Shown: positions 1 through 20,460, numbered from the stretch's first letter. The stretch is DNA of 42,925 nt from an uncultured Caldilinea sp. (GCF_937128415.1 NZ_CAKZMJ010000093.1:1-42925), one strand, 5' to 3'. The notes: generated from the sequence alone by a model not told the origin. Program-made: numbers and translations.

Positions 1-836
1 AGCGGCGCCTGCATCAGAATTAACAAAGCGCAGACGCCGATCTCCGCCGTCGCCAACAACACTATGGCAAGGACATCCCGGCTGTTTGCCAGCATGCGCA
101 TTTCGCCCCAGTAGTGCACGACCCAACACGCCGCCAGGACCAACGGCGACCAGTTGCTTCCGAACTCCTGCGGCGTCATCTGCTGCAACACCAGCACCCA
201 GGGCAGCCCGATGGCGATCAGCGCGGTCAGAAGCAGCGGAATCCCCTCCAGCGCGTGGCGGGCGATCCATCCCAGGATGGCTAGAAGCGCCACTGTTGCG
301 GTCAACAGAAGCGCCTCAATGCCGAGCACCGCCGCCGCCAGTGCGGCCAGCAGCACCGTCGGGAGCGCAACATGAAAAGCGAGCGACCACACATCGCTGT
401 GATCGCCGGAAAAAATGCGCGCGGCCGGCGAACCCGGCTGCAGATAAGGCAGCCATATTGGGGCGCGCGGCAAAACGCCGGGATGCAACGGCAACAGTTG
501 GCGCCGTCCACCAGCCAGACGCCAGACGCTTCCCCAAAGCACATCGACCAGCAAGAGCGCCAATGCCAGCGCTCGCCAGTCGATCGTGTTTTGCGTTGCA
601 CCCGCCGAAAGCGCGCCGGCGACGCCCGCCCAAAACGCCGCCGGTCTCCAGAAGGAGTTTTCCGACCAGAACTGCGCATTCAGCAAGCCCGAAGTCATCA
701 CCTGGGCGGCGGGCAACTGCGCCGTTCGCCAGCTTGCCAGCAACCGTCTCCAAAGAGGCTGGCCTGGAGCGACGCGTTGCGTTGGATACGATGTCGGCGG
801 CTCTGTCCCTGGAGCGCTGAGTTGTGGTGGATTCAT
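1..836 (-). CDS. Integral membrane protein of unknown function (C-terminus outside window)
   Basis: The frame runs open from an ATG at 836 to the left edge, about 278 codons, so the stop lies outside the window. The N-terminus (MNPPQLSAPGTEPP) is proline-rich and probably cytoplasmic. After it come several hydrophobic stretches, for example around AFWAGVAGALSAGA, ALALALLLVDVLWG, VALPTVLLAALAAAVLG, LLLTALIAIGLPWVLVL and VLAIVLLATAEIGVCALLIL, so at least five or six membrane helices are likely. Between the second and third there is a polar loop rich in Pro and Arg. I recognise no catalytic motif or family. Translation gives coherent membrane-protein composition only in this frame, which supports it over the other open frames on both strands. 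It has its own leader with a TATAAT box and two hairpins, and it is not closely coupled to the propeller protein upstream. Confidence 0.7.
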   Translation of the reverse strand, partial: MNPPQLSAPGTEPPTSYPTQRVAPGQPLWRRLLASWRTAQLPAAQVMTSGLLNAQFWSENSFWRPAAFWAGVAGALSAGATQNTIDWRALALALLLVDVLWGSVWRLAGGRRQLLPLHPGVLPRAPIWLPYLQPGSPAARIFSGDHSDVWSLAFHVALPTVLLAALAAAVLGIEALLLTATVALLAILGWIARHALEGIPLLLTALIAIGLPWVLVLQQMTPQEFGSNWSPLVLAACWVVHYWGEMRMLANSRDVLAIVLLATAEIGVCALLILMQAP

Positions 837-851
837 TGCCTTTGCACCTAT

Positions 852-951
852 GAATCGGCTCTGTCGCCTTGCCCGCCGATTCCCTCCGCCAAGAATACCG
901 CCCATGCGAAGCGGCTCATCGCATGGGCGGTCGCCCGGAACTCTCATTATA
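852..951 (-). promoter_or_regulatory. Promoter -10 box and two-hairpin 5' leader of the membrane protein
   Basis: On the minus strand a perfect TATAAT lies at 951-946. I see no good -35 box, so the promoter call is modest. Immediately downstream the leader holds a perfect 12-bp stem (arms 930-919 and 909-898, 9-nt loop) and then an 8-bp stem (882-875 and 859-852), before the ATG at 836. No U-tract follows either hairpin, so they are not ordinary terminators. They could affect mRNA stability or act as a cis-regulatory structure. They match no riboswitch class I can name. The rest of the gap up to 1119 holds no gene that I can see. Confidence 0.4.
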
Positions 952-1119
952 TCAGAAGACGAAAACCACACCGAATACAACGCGTTCCCTACGCCATAAC
1001 GAGTTTGCCCTCCTGAAGGGTGTTCCATCGGTGAGACGCAGCGCGTCCAGGGCCCCTGCGCATTGCGCTCATTGCGCTCTCTGCATCTCGCCAGTGCGTT
1101 TTTATCGAGAAGCTCCTCG

Positions 1120-2532
1120 TCAAGGGAGCCAAAGCGGGAATTGTCCTGGGGAGACGACCTGCCATTGCTTCCCGCTGGCGACTTCCATCACCCACACCGA
1201 AATCACAATGTCCGGCCCTTTGATCGGAAACTTGTGAAAGAGCAAATATCGCCCATCCGGCGACCATGTCGGCGGGCCGTGATCGATGTCAGGGTCCATC
1301 GTTAGCGGGCGAGCCTCGCTTCCGTCGCTGCGCATGAGCCAAAGCTGCTTGGTGAGCGTGGCATTGGGGCCTTCGGTGATGTTGCGTCGAAAGGCCAGCC
1401 ACTCCCCGTCGGGCGACCACGCCGGCGCGCCGTCTTCGACCCTGGCGTCCTCGCCGCTCAGGTTGATACGCTCGTCGGCGATTGGATCGACTAGAAAGAG
1501 ATGAATGGCGCTGCGGTCGCCGAGCATGCGCTCCTGATTCATGGCGAAACGCATTCGCCCTGGCTGCCAGGGTGCCGCCTCGCCCGCCTGCGTCGGATAG
1601 AAGCGCTCTTCCCCGCTCTCGAGATTATAGACGCCAATGCCGATGAAATCCGGCGAAAGATAGGTGATCCAGCGATTGTCGGAGGACCAGCGCGCTTCAA
1701 AGCCGAGCTTCTGGCTGTCGCGAAAGACCGGCGCCCGCTCGCCGCTGGCCACATGCATGATGGAGAGCCTGGGCGGACTCACGGCGGCGGCGGCGTAATC
1801 GCTGGCGCTGCGGCGAGCAAAGAGCAGCAGCTCGCCGTCGTTTGACCAGGAAGGGCTGCTGCAGAAGTCGTCGCCGCAGTCAAGCAACAGCGTCGGCTGG
1901 CCGCCGGGCGCCATGAGCCAAAGATGGCTTCCCCCTGTCTCCGTCAGCGCTGAAAAGGCGATGCGCGCATCTACAGGGGAGACGGCGAAATCCCAGACGC
2001 CGCCTTCGCTGGAGGTGAGCTGCCTGGGCTGCGCATCGGCGTCCTTCGCCTCAACGGGAACCGGAGCGACAAAGAGCTGCTCTCTACCATCGACGGAGCG
2101 GGTGAAAAGCGCCTGAAGTCGCCCGGTCGTGAAGCGCCAGACATAGGGCGTGTGCAGCGCATGCCCGGTTGCGCTGCGCACGCCGGCCTCCAGTCGAGCT
2201 GTGTACAGCGTATCCGGTTGGAGCGCTTTCGGCGTGAAGATCAGTTGACTGCCGTCGACGCGCACCTCCGTTTCGACAGGAGGATCGAGCGCCAGCTGCG
2301 CCGACGCAGCGTCCTGGGCCAGAGGCTGATCGAAGGCGATGCGGATCTGGCTGCGCGTGGAAACGCCAGCGCTGTCGTCGGCGGGCGCGACCGCCACCAC
2401 CTGGAGGCCGATCTGATCCCCGCGCCAGATGACCACGCCGAGCGTCACAAGGATGGCGCTCACGACGCCGAACACCGTCAGGTCAAATGCACTGATGCGA
2501 GATTGAGCATTCACCGTAAAAATTGCACGCAA
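1120..2532 (-). CDS. Membrane-anchored Ig-like / PD40 (TolB-type) beta-propeller protein
   Basis: About 470 aa. One transmembrane helix near residues 18-36 (FGVVSAILVTLGVVIWRG) anchors an exported domain. Residues about 45-135 resemble a bacterial Ig-like (Big_5/SbsA) fold: an IRIAFDQPL strand followed by TLYTARLEAGVRS. The remainder has repeats of the WD40-like PD40 type, with signatures WSNDGELLLFARR, WSSDNRWITYLS, WSPDGEWLAFRR and WSPDGRYLLFHK, as in TolB and dipeptidyl-peptidase propellers. It is probably an extracytoplasmic binding or scaffold protein; no enzyme motif is visible. The longest frame starts at a TTG (2532). An in-frame GTG at 2514 is an alternative, and neither has a clear Shine-Dalgarno. 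It follows the TIGR03943 gene by 57 bp on the same strand and may be co-transcribed with it. Confidence 0.75.
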   Translation of the reverse strand: MRAIFTVNAQSRISAFDLTVFGVVSAILVTLGVVIWRGDQIGLQVVAVAPADDSAGVSTRSQIRIAFDQPLAQDAASAQLALDPPVETEVRVDGSQLIFTPKALQPDTLYTARLEAGVRSATGHALHTPYVWRFTTGRLQALFTRSVDGREQLFVAPVPVEAKDADAQPRQLTSSEGGVWDFAVSPVDARIAFSALTETGGSHLWLMAPGGQPTLLLDCGDDFCSSPSWSNDGELLLFARRSASDYAAAAVSPPRLSIMHVASGERAPVFRDSQKLGFEARWSSDNRWITYLSPDFIGIGVYNLESGEERFYPTQAGEAAPWQPGRMRFAMNQERMLGDRSAIHLFLVDPIADERINLSGEDARVEDGAPAWSPDGEWLAFRRNITEGPNATLTKQLWLMRSDGSEARPLTMDPDIDHGPPTWSPDGRYLLFHKFPIKGPDIVISVWVMEVASGKQWQVVSPGQFPLWLP

Positions 2533-2589
2533 CGCCCGGTTGCGTTCTGTCGAGAGTCCATCGAGCGATTTTCAAACGGCCAAAATATC

Positions 2590-3342
2590 TCACCGGTAGA
2601 GATACGGCTGATTGGGCAGCGCGGTGGGGATCACTTCTTGCGCGACCACGATCGGCAGCGCCCTTCCGTTAAACTCGCCGGGCTGCAGGACCCCCTTCAC
2701 CTGCACCCACGCATCGTCGGGCAGTGAGGCGGCGTCGGGCCAACGCACGACCATCGAGACCACGCTGGCGTCGGCCACGCAGCAGCTGACGACGAAGCGG
2801 TTAACCAGCACTTCGTTTTCGCCCAGGCGCTCGTCGTGATAAATGAAGCCGATCACGTCGACCGGCTGGCCTGCGAACTCTTGAGCCGGATTCGGCGAGG
2901 CGGAGAAGGCGTGCAGCCAGTCCAGCAGGTTGCGATCGGCGGCGTCTTTCTGCGCAGCGGCGCGCACGGCCGCCGGCAGGGCGGAGCGCGCCTGCGACGC
3001 AACGTTAATTTCCCGATTTTGCATCGCCGCCGCGCCCAGAGGTTGAGGGGGCACCAACAGCCCGAGCGCAACCGGCGCCATCACGATCGCCAACCCCGCC
3101 CAACCCAGCCGATGATGGCTGTGAAGAGCGCCGTCGGCTTCGTCTCGACGCGCCATCGGGCGATAGCTGAGGGCCACCACCACCAGCCCGACGATGGCGA
3201 AGATCGTATAAGCCATGAAGCGCTGATTGATGTAGAAGAACAGCACGCCGCTGGCGAGGCGCGTGTAGAGAAAGACGGCCATGGCCAACAGCGCCAGCGC
3301 TTTGAGCGCATTTTGAAATCTTGGACGATTCAACACATCCAT
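2590..3342 (-). CDS. TIGR03943/DUF1980 (YcgQ-like) membrane protein, partner of DUF318 permease
   Basis: 250 aa from the ATG at 3342, chosen because GGAGG lies 9 nt upstream; an open extension reaches 3378. Three hydrophobic segments occur in the N-terminal half (LALLAMAVFLYTRLASGVLF, FAIVGLVVVALS and WAGLAIVMAPVALGLLV). A soluble domain follows. It contains the family signature around VNRFVVSCCVADASVV, with adjacent cysteines, and then an OB-like segment ending VKGVLQPGEFNGRALPIVVA. In Bacillus and many other bacteria this family (YcgQ) is encoded beside a DUF318/UPF0718 permease (YcgR), exactly as here: the permease ends 54 bp upstream. The pair is thought to form a two-component membrane complex whose substrate is not settled. 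The Cys pair suggests a metal or thiol role, which is inference. Confidence 0.82.
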   Translation of the reverse strand: MDVLNRPRFQNALKALALLAMAVFLYTRLASGVLFFYINQRFMAYTIFAIVGLVVVALSYRPMARRDEADGALHSHHRLGWAGLAIVMAPVALGLLVPPQPLGAAAMQNREINVASQARSALPAAVRAAAQKDAADRNLLDWLHAFSASPNPAQEFAGQPVDVIGFIYHDERLGENEVLVNRFVVSCCVADASVVSMVVRWPDAASLPDDAWVQVKGVLQPGEFNGRALPIVVAQEVIPTALPNQPYLYR

Positions 3343-3396
3343 TGCACAAATCCTCCAACGCGCCTGCACCCTTCTCAAGTTGCAAGCGCGGTCACC

Positions 3397-4497
<1,101 letters not shown>

Positions 4498-4505
4498 AGC
4501 CGCAA

Positions 4506-4533
4506 ATTCTATGCCATTTTGCGCCGTTCACAA
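4506..4533 (-). promoter_or_regulatory. Putative sigma-70-type promoter of the permease operon
   Basis: On the minus strand, TTGTGA (4533-4528) is followed after 16 nt by TAGAAT (4511-4506). Only 8 nt separate the -10 box from the ATG at 4497, so transcription would begin at or within a couple of bases of the start codon. No Shine-Dalgarno is present, which fits a leaderless message. Confidence 0.45.
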
Positions 4534-4553
4534 AGAATGCGCGATCGGCGTGT

Positions 4554-5252
<699 letters not shown>

Positions 5253-5320
5253 GCAAAATCTCTCCTGTATCAGGTCTTTCTATCGTTGCTTTATCCACTT
5301 TGGCGTCTTTGGGGGGCCTT

Positions 5321-6277
5321 TTATGCTTTGCGCAGTTGGGCGCGCCAGCTGTCGAGCAGATCGCGCAGCGCAGTGCGCAGGTCGATCTCCGGGCGCCAAC
5401 CGGTGGCCTGCACGAGGCGACGATTGTCGCAGTAAGAACAGGGGACGTCGCTGGGGCGTAAACGAGCCGGATCAACTTCGACGCGGATCTGGGCGGAGGA
5501 AAGTTCGAGCAGCGTCTCCAGCAACCAGCGAATTGAATAGGGTTTCCCCGAGCCAACGTTATAGCAGAGGCCGGCTTCTCCCTGTCGCACCAGCAGCCAG
5601 TAGGCGCGCACGACGTCGCGTACGTCGGTGAAGTCGCGCTCGGCGTTGAGATTGCCGACGCGCACCACCGGCTCGCGCAGCCCGAGCTCGATCTCGGCGA
5701 TCTGGCGGGCGAACGCGCTGGCGGCGAAGTCGTCGGCCTGCCCCGGCCCCAGATGGTTGAAGCTGCGCGCCCGGATGATGGGCATGCGATGGCTGTGGAA
5801 ATATTGCAGCCCCATCATGTCCTGCGCGATCTTGCTGACGCCATAAGGGGAATTGGGGCGAAAAGGCGTCTCCTCGTCGATCGGCAAATCTTCTGGCTGC
5901 ACAAGGCCGTAGACCTCGTTTGAGGAAACCACCAGCGTGCGACAGGTCGGCTGCCAGCGCCGCAGCGCCTCCAGCAAGTTCAGTTGGCATTGAATGTTGA
6001 GCTCATAGGTGGTCCAGGGATGATGCCAGCTTCCGCCTACGTCGCTCCAGGCCGCCAGGTGCAGCGCGTACTCGGGCCGCACCTGTTCGATCAGTTCGCC
6101 AACCCATACGGCGTTGCGCAGGTCGCCGCGATGAAGGTGAATGCGGTTGGCAAGGTGCGCGATGCGCCGATCGTGGCGATGCACCACACCGTGCAGCTCC
6201 ACCTCTGGCTCGCGCACCAGCAGCTCGGCTAAAAAACTGCCGGCGAAGCCGGCGATGCCTGTCAAGAGAACGCGCAC
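5321..6277 (-). CDS. NAD(P)-dependent sugar-nucleotide epimerase/dehydratase (GDP-mannose dehydratase/Rmd-like SDR)
   Basis: 318 aa extended SDR. The Rossmann motif GIAGFAGSF is at the N-terminus, the catalytic YGVSK lies in the middle, and a conserved SSNEVYG (the Ser/Thr of the triad) precedes it. The stretch HLAAWSDVGGSWHHPWTTY and the later NVGSGKPYSIRWLL match GDP-mannose 4,6-dehydratases and GDP-4-keto-6-deoxymannose reductases (Rmd). The exact substrate cannot be fixed from sequence. It probably makes a deoxysugar nucleotide for surface polysaccharide. I prefer the GTG at 6277, which has AGGA upstream and begins VRVLLTG like other SDRs; an in-frame ATG at 6334 lacks a ribosome-binding site. 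No glycosyltransferases are adjacent. Confidence 0.8.
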   Translation of the reverse strand: MRVLLTGIAGFAGSFLAELLVREPEVELHGVVHRHDRRIAHLANRIHLHRGDLRNAVWVGELIEQVRPEYALHLAAWSDVGGSWHHPWTTYELNIQCQLNLLEALRRWQPTCRTLVVSSNEVYGLVQPEDLPIDEETPFRPNSPYGVSKIAQDMMGLQYFHSHRMPIIRARSFNHLGPGQADDFAASAFARQIAEIELGLREPVVRVGNLNAERDFTDVRDVVRAYWLLVRQGEAGLCYNVGSGKPYSIRWLLETLLELSSAQIRVEVDPARLRPSDVPCSYCDNRRLVQATGWRPEIDLRTALRDLLDSWRAQLRKA

Positions 6278-6618
6278 AATTTCATCCGTTCCTGCTTGTC
6301 TGTCGCTCGCCCCTTTCAAGCGAGCAATCCCCATTCAAGCGAGCAGTATAGACGATTCCTGCGACGAACCCAAGCCGCTCAAGCCTCCAAGTCTCCGTAC
6401 TTTGCAACCCGTAGAGGCGCGCAAACGCTTTGCTGACAATCTACAAATCTGTTGATAACAAAGCACACGCGCGCTTCTAACATAAAACCGCTATAGTGGA
6501 GGCAACGATTCAGAAAACACACGATTCAGAGCACAGCAGCCATCGCCAAATTCGAACAATTCAGGCCGAGTTGGAACAATTGGGGGTCTGCTCAACAGAC
6601 AGAAAGGAGTTGAGAACG

Positions 6619-7059
<441 letters not shown>

Positions 7060-7080
7060 TCGTAGCCAATCTTCTCTGCT

Positions 7081-7120
7081 TAACAGGTCAGGGCGCCGGC
7101 GCCCTGACCTGTTATTTTTA
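7081..7120 (+). terminator. Strong intrinsic terminator after hsp20
   Basis: A perfect inverted repeat of 17 bp (7081-7097 with 7098-7114) folds into a long GC-rich stem. It is followed by ATTTTTA on the plus strand, 22 nt after the hsp20 stop. The facing gene lies at 7142-7687 on the minus strand; the U-rich side favours termination of hsp20. Confidence 0.85.
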
Positions 7121-7141
7121 CGGCGGCTCCCTTGCCTCTGA

Positions 7142-7687
7142 CTATTCGTCCACTGTATCGCTGGGCAAGCCGTCGATGCTGAGACGATTGTGCTTTCGCC
7201 GATATTCTTCCAGCCCGGCTTCGCCTTTTTTCAGCGCCCAGTCGATCAAGGCAGGTCGCTCCCCCTTGAATTCATAAAAAGGCACGCCGAACCCACAGGA
7301 GGTCTGCGCCGAGTGCACGTCCATCACTACGATCTGACGCGCGCCCGGCAACGCAGGAAAACGAGCGATCATTTCCGACCAGGTCGGGTCGTTCTTCAGA
7401 ATTAAGCGCCCACGCCCATATAATCGTAAGATGCGCGGGGCGGCGTCGAAACTGCAGAACATCAGTGTGATGCGGCCGTCGGCCTTGAGATGCGCTGCGG
7501 TTTCATTGCCGCTGCCGGTGAGATCCAGGTAGGCCACCGTGCGCTCATCCAGCACGCGCAGGGAGTCCATTCCCTTCGGCGACAAATTGATGCGGCTGTT
7601 CTCCGCAACGGTGGCGACGAAGAAAACATGCTGCGCCTCGATGAACGAACGCAGCTCCGGCGTGAGCGCGTTGTAGAATTTAGCCAT
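7142..7687 (-). CDS. Pyridoxamine 5'-phosphate oxidase-like flavin-binding protein
   Basis: 181 aa, the usual size for the PNPOx-like split-barrel family. Recognisable are FIEAQHVFFVATVAENSRIN, SPKGMDSLRVLDERTVAYLD, GSGNETAAHLKADGRITLMF and ILRLYGRGRLI. These match proteins annotated as pyridoxamine 5'-phosphate oxidase family (FMN- or F420-binding), many of unknown substrate. True PdxH substrate residues are not evident, so a vitamin B6 role is not claimed. The ATG at 7687 has GAGGGAG directly upstream. It is divergent from rraA, with a 127-bp shared intergenic region. Confidence 0.82.
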   Translation of the reverse strand: MAKFYNALTPELRSFIEAQHVFFVATVAENSRINLSPKGMDSLRVLDERTVAYLDLTGSGNETAAHLKADGRITLMFCSFDAAPRILRLYGRGRLILKNDPTWSEMIARFPALPGARQIVVMDVHSAQTSCGFGVPFYEFKGERPALIDWALKKGEAGLEEYRRKHNRLSIDGLPSDTVDE

Positions 7688-7814
7688 CTCCCTCTCTGCG
7701 CTTTGTGTAAAAAGATGAAAACCGATGCGAAAAGAAACCGGCGTGAAAAATGGTCAAACGCGTATGAGCAATGATAAGATGCCATATCAACAACAGCAAG
7801 AAAGGACGCTCCAC

Positions 7815-8297
7815 ATGAGCTACGCAACCGCCGATCTTTGCGACCAGTACGCCGATCAGGTGCAGGTGGTCGAGCCGATCTTTCGCGACTTCGGCGGCGT
7901 GATTGCATTTCACGGCCCGATCGTCACCGTCGACGCCAACGAAGACAACAGCGCCGTGCGCGACCAGCTCTCGCAGCCGGGGTTGGGCCGTGTGCTGGTC
8001 ATCGATGGCCGAGGCTCGCTGCGCTGCGCCCTACTCGGCGACCAGCTGGCGCGGCTGGCGGTGCAGAACGGCTGGGCGGGCGTGGTCGTCAACGGCTGCG
8101 TGCGCGACGCGCAGACACTGGCGACGCTCCCGCTCGGCGTCAAAGCGCTGGCCGCCCATCCACGACGCAGTGAAAAACGCAGCGCCGGCGCCGTCAACGT
8201 CGATGTCACCTTCGCCGGCGTGACCTTCAAGCCCGGTCATATGCTGTATGCAGACGGCGATGGCATCGTCGTCTCCGAACGGGAGCTGGCTGCCTAG
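7815..8297 (+). CDS. rraA: RraA-like protein (RNase E activity regulator / HMG aldolase family)
   Basis: 160 aa from the ATG at 7815, preceded by AAAGGA; the length equals typical RraA. The N-terminus MSYATADLCDQYADQVQVVE and the central GDQLARLAVQNGWAGVVVNG and VRDAQTLATLPLGVKALAAH segments are family signatures. The C-terminus has DVTFAGVTFKPGHMLYADGDG. Members include E. coli RraA, which binds and inhibits RNase E, and metal-dependent 4-hydroxy-4-methyl-2-oxoglutarate/oxaloacetate aldolases. The G-D-x-x-x-x-x-x-x-N-G-x-x-R-D type residues used for metal/substrate binding are present, so an aldolase activity is possible. It is followed closely by the DUF1349 gene, perhaps in one transcript. 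Confidence 0.88.
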   Translation: MSYATADLCDQYADQVQVVEPIFRDFGGVIAFHGPIVTVDANEDNSAVRDQLSQPGLGRVLVIDGRGSLRCALLGDQLARLAVQNGWAGVVVNGCVRDAQTLATLPLGVKALAAHPRRSEKRSAGAVNVDVTFAGVTFKPGHMLYADGDGIVVSERELAA

Positions 8298-8346
8298 CTG
8301 TACGTTCATTTTGATCACAATCAAATAAGAAAGGACTCCGTGCTGA

Positions 8347-8897
<551 letters not shown>

Positions 8898-8898
<1 letters not shown>

Positions 8899-9625
8899 TG
8901 GCGCGCGCACATGCTTCAAAAAGTGGCTCCAAGGGCGTCTGCGCCTTCTGCGAGCAGGAAGTAGCAGCCTCCGCCATGCTCAAACACCTGACGAGCTGCG
9001 CCGCGCGCCAGGCCGCCATCGAAAAGGCGGAGGCCAGCAAACGCAAGACACAGCCGCTCTATCACATCGTCGTGCGCGACGCCGTCGATGGGCGCTATTG
9101 GCTTCACCTGGAGACGCCCGCAAGCGCCACATTGCAAGACCTGGACGCCTATCTGCGCGCCATTTGGGTCGATTGTTGCGGCCACATAAGCCACTTCGTC
9201 TTCGGCAGCACCCGCTATCAGGAGCTCATCGACGGCTTCTTCGCCATCGGTGATCAGAAGAGCCTGACGACCCGGCTCGGCGACGTCTTGCGCCCCGGCC
9301 TGAAGGGCAAATATGAATACGATTTCGGCTCCCCCACCGAACTAAAAATCGAAGTCGTCGCCGAGCGCACGGGCAAGCCGCTTTCCGCCAAACCGGTGAC
9401 GTTGATGGCGCGCAACCAATTGCCCGCTTTTGCGTGCGTCGAATGCGGGGAGCCGGCGACGCACATCTGCATGCAATGTTACTACGAACGCGGGGAGCCG
9501 GCCTGCTACCTGTGCGCGGCCCACGCTAAGACGCACGGCTGCACGCTTTACGGCGGCCCTCGCCTGCGCTACAACTCCCCGCGCACCGGACGCTGCAAGT
9601 ACAACGGGCCGGCCCGCCCGCCCTA

Positions 9626-9629
<4 letters not shown>
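8898..9629 (+). CDS. Zinc-finger protein with pRiA4b ORF-3-like domain
   Basis: 243 aa, ATG at 8898 overlapping the previous stop, with GGCGGAGG upstream. The N-terminus has a small finger, CAFCEQEV then HLTSC (C-x2-C ... H-x3-C). The centre (about residues 50-140) matches the plasmid pRiA4b ORF-3/MM3350-like fold: YHIVVRDAVDGRYWLHLETP, TLQDLDAYLRAIWVDCCGHI and SHFVFGSTRY. The C-terminal third holds a dense Cys/His cluster (CVECGEPATHICMQCYYERG, CYLCAAHAKTHGC), probably binding at least two zincs. Function is unknown. The ORF-3 domain usually occurs alone or with SEC-C motifs, and here it is flanked by fingers at both ends. The gene converges with the GNAT gene and the two overlap by 4 bp at their stops. 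Confidence 0.8.
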
Positions 9630-10222
<593 letters not shown>

Positions 10223-10307
10223 TCCCTGTTCCTCTACACATTCCCCAACAACGACGTTCCTCAACGACGACAAATCCTCTCATCCATTCGCACCCCACGC
10301 TGAGGCG

Positions 10308-11534
<1,227 letters not shown>

Positions 11535-11624
11535 GCCTCCTCCTTGGACTTTGGTGAGAAAACTTCACGCAAAGAAACGCAGAGCCGCCATGCTTCAAAG
11601 CTCTACACTTCGGCGGTGAGCACT

Positions 11625-12416
<792 letters not shown>

Positions 12417-12447
12417 TCACCCTGTTTGAATTCACAAAAAATGCCAC

Positions 12448-13479
<1,032 letters not shown>

Positions 13480-13526
13480 CTCCTCGCCTCTCGTAGGAAC
13501 ATTGCAACTTTGAGCCGATGCAAATT

Positions 13527-13727
<201 letters not shown>

Positions 13728-13833
13728 TCCGTTGTGAAGTTTTTTACAGCAAGACCCCATCCAAAGTGATGGAATGGCAACGATAGAGGGTGTAGAGAAC
13801 ATAGAGATTTGGGACAAAAAGAAAAGGGGAAGC

Positions 13834-14517
<684 letters not shown>

Positions 14518-14704
14518 AAGGCTTGATGAGGGTGCATTGGCTTGATAAGCCGATCGTGATGGAAGCCGCCGAATTCGATTCGTTTCATCAGCATGATAAA
14601 ATTTCTGGCAAGAAATGCAGACGCGCTTGTTCTTCCGCAAAGAAGTGCTTGAAAAAAGCAAGGTTTTGTATGAAGCATCTCCCACCCGATGTTGAACGTT
14701 GGTC

Positions 14705-16329
<1,625 letters not shown>

Positions 16330-16353
16330 ATCTTTACGTGCAGGAAAACCATG

Positions 16354-17289
16354 TCACTGGCGCTGGCGCGGGTCGAGCGCGTCGCGCAGGCCGTCGCCGA
16401 TGATGTTGATCGAGAGAATCGTCAACGAAATCAACAGGCCTGGGAAAAGCACCATCCAAGGCGCTTTGATCATGTAGTTGCGATTTTCGTACAGAAGGCT
16501 GCCCCATGTCGGCACATCAGGCGGAAACCCCAGGCCGAGGAAAGAGAGCGTTGACTCCGTCAAAATACCGCTGGCCACCGAAAGCGTAGAGGCGACGATA
16601 ATGATGCCGAACGTATTCGGCAAAATGTGGCGCACCATAATGCCCCCGCTGCGCACGCCGATGTTGGTGGCCGCCTCGATAAACTCTTTTTGCTTCAGGG
16701 AAAGCACCAGGCCGCGCACCATACGCGCCGTAGGCATCCAACCGAACAGGCCGATCACGCTGACCACCATAATAAATGCACCCATCTCCAGACCAAAGCG
16801 CATTCGCATCGGGTCTCGGAACAGAGACATCGCCACCAACAACAATGGGATTTGCGGCAGCGTAAGCATCATATCGGTGAAGCGCATTAACGGATTGTCC
16901 AGTCGAGCAACGTACCCTGCCAGCAGACCGATGACGGCGCCGAAGGTCATGGCGATCGCCATCGAAACCAGCCCTACAGCCAGAGAAATGCGCCCGCCGT
17001 ACAGACAGCGCGCTAAAATATCGCGGCCAAGATCATCGGTTCCAAAGGGATGAGACGCAGAAGGCGGCGCGCTTGATTCCAGAATATTGATTGCTCGGGG
17101 ATCGACTCGATAGATATACGGGCCCAACAAGATGGCAAGGATGATCAGCAACAAAAGGAGCAGCCCGTAAACGGCGACGCGATTGCGACGAAACTGCACC
17201 CATGCATCGCCCCATAAGGTTCGATGTTTGCGTTTATCTGCCAAAGCCAGTCTGATGCTGGTTGAAGCGCTATCGGCGGTAATGCTCAT
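16354..17289 (-). CDS. ABC transporter permease, DppC/OppC type
   Basis: 311 aa. The short cytoplasmic N-terminus with WGDAWVQFRRNRVAVYGL is typical of OppC/DppC. SHPFGTDDLGRDILARCLYG is the family signature preceding the membrane core. The EAA-type loop that contacts the ATPase is EFIEAATNIGVRSGGIMVRH. About six membrane helices are present. It pairs with the DppB-type permease 18 bp upstream and with the lipoprotein at 18433-20238 to import peptides, opines, nickel or similar small ligands across the cytoplasmic membrane. The C-terminus GDGLRDALDPRQRQ is usual. No ATPase gene lies within the window, so it must be supplied elsewhere. Confidence 0.93.
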   Translation of the reverse strand: MSITADSASTSIRLALADKRKHRTLWGDAWVQFRRNRVAVYGLLLLLLIILAILLGPYIYRVDPRAINILESSAPPSASHPFGTDDLGRDILARCLYGGRISLAVGLVSMAIAMTFGAVIGLLAGYVARLDNPLMRFTDMMLTLPQIPLLLVAMSLFRDPMRMRFGLEMGAFIMVVSVIGLFGWMPTARMVRGLVLSLKQKEFIEAATNIGVRSGGIMVRHILPNTFGIIIVASTLSVASGILTESTLSFLGLGFPPDVPTWGSLLYENRNYMIKAPWMVLFPGLLISLTILSINIIGDGLRDALDPRQRQ

Positions 17290-17307
17290 GGATTCAGTTG
17301 CACCTGT

Positions 17308-18324
<1,017 letters not shown>

Positions 18325-18383
18325 GAGATCCTCGCATCCTCTCCAAGAGATGTTTCAAGCCAACGAAAACGAAGCCAAAGGCT

Positions 18384-18409
18384 GGGCAGGCCAGCTTTCT
18401 GACCTGCCC
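18384..18409 (-). promoter_or_regulatory. Intercistronic stem-loop between binding protein and permease genes
   Basis: An 11-bp stem (18409-18399 with 18394-18384) with one G.U pair and an AAAG loop lies in the 108-bp gap between the two genes. No U-tract follows. Such hairpins often protect the upstream binding-protein mRNA and lower permease expression. Confidence 0.6.
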
Positions 18410-18432
18410 TCTCAGTCCTCTCACAGGGGGAA

Positions 18433-20265
<1,833 letters not shown>

Positions 20266-20431
20266 AGGGAATGCAATACAAACAATCTGTCAATTCACCC
20301 TCTAAAGAGAATCCACTCTCCAGAGAGGTGAAAAAGACGCGCCGCCAAAAATGCATAGAATGTCACGCCGTCGCTGGCTGCTATTGACTTGACCGAAATG
20401 GAAGATTTTGTACTATGGGCGAGCGCAGGTA

Positions 20432-20460
20432 ATCGTATCCGCTTTTGCAATGATTGTCAA
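20432..20460 (-). promoter_or_regulatory. Consensus promoter of the ABC importer operon
   Basis: Minus strand: TTGACA (20460-20455), 17-nt spacer, TACGAT (20437-20432). The leader to the ATG at 20238 is about 185 nt and includes small inverted repeats (CTCTAAAGAG near 20299-20308). The gap 20239-20542 contains no other gene. Confidence 0.75.
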
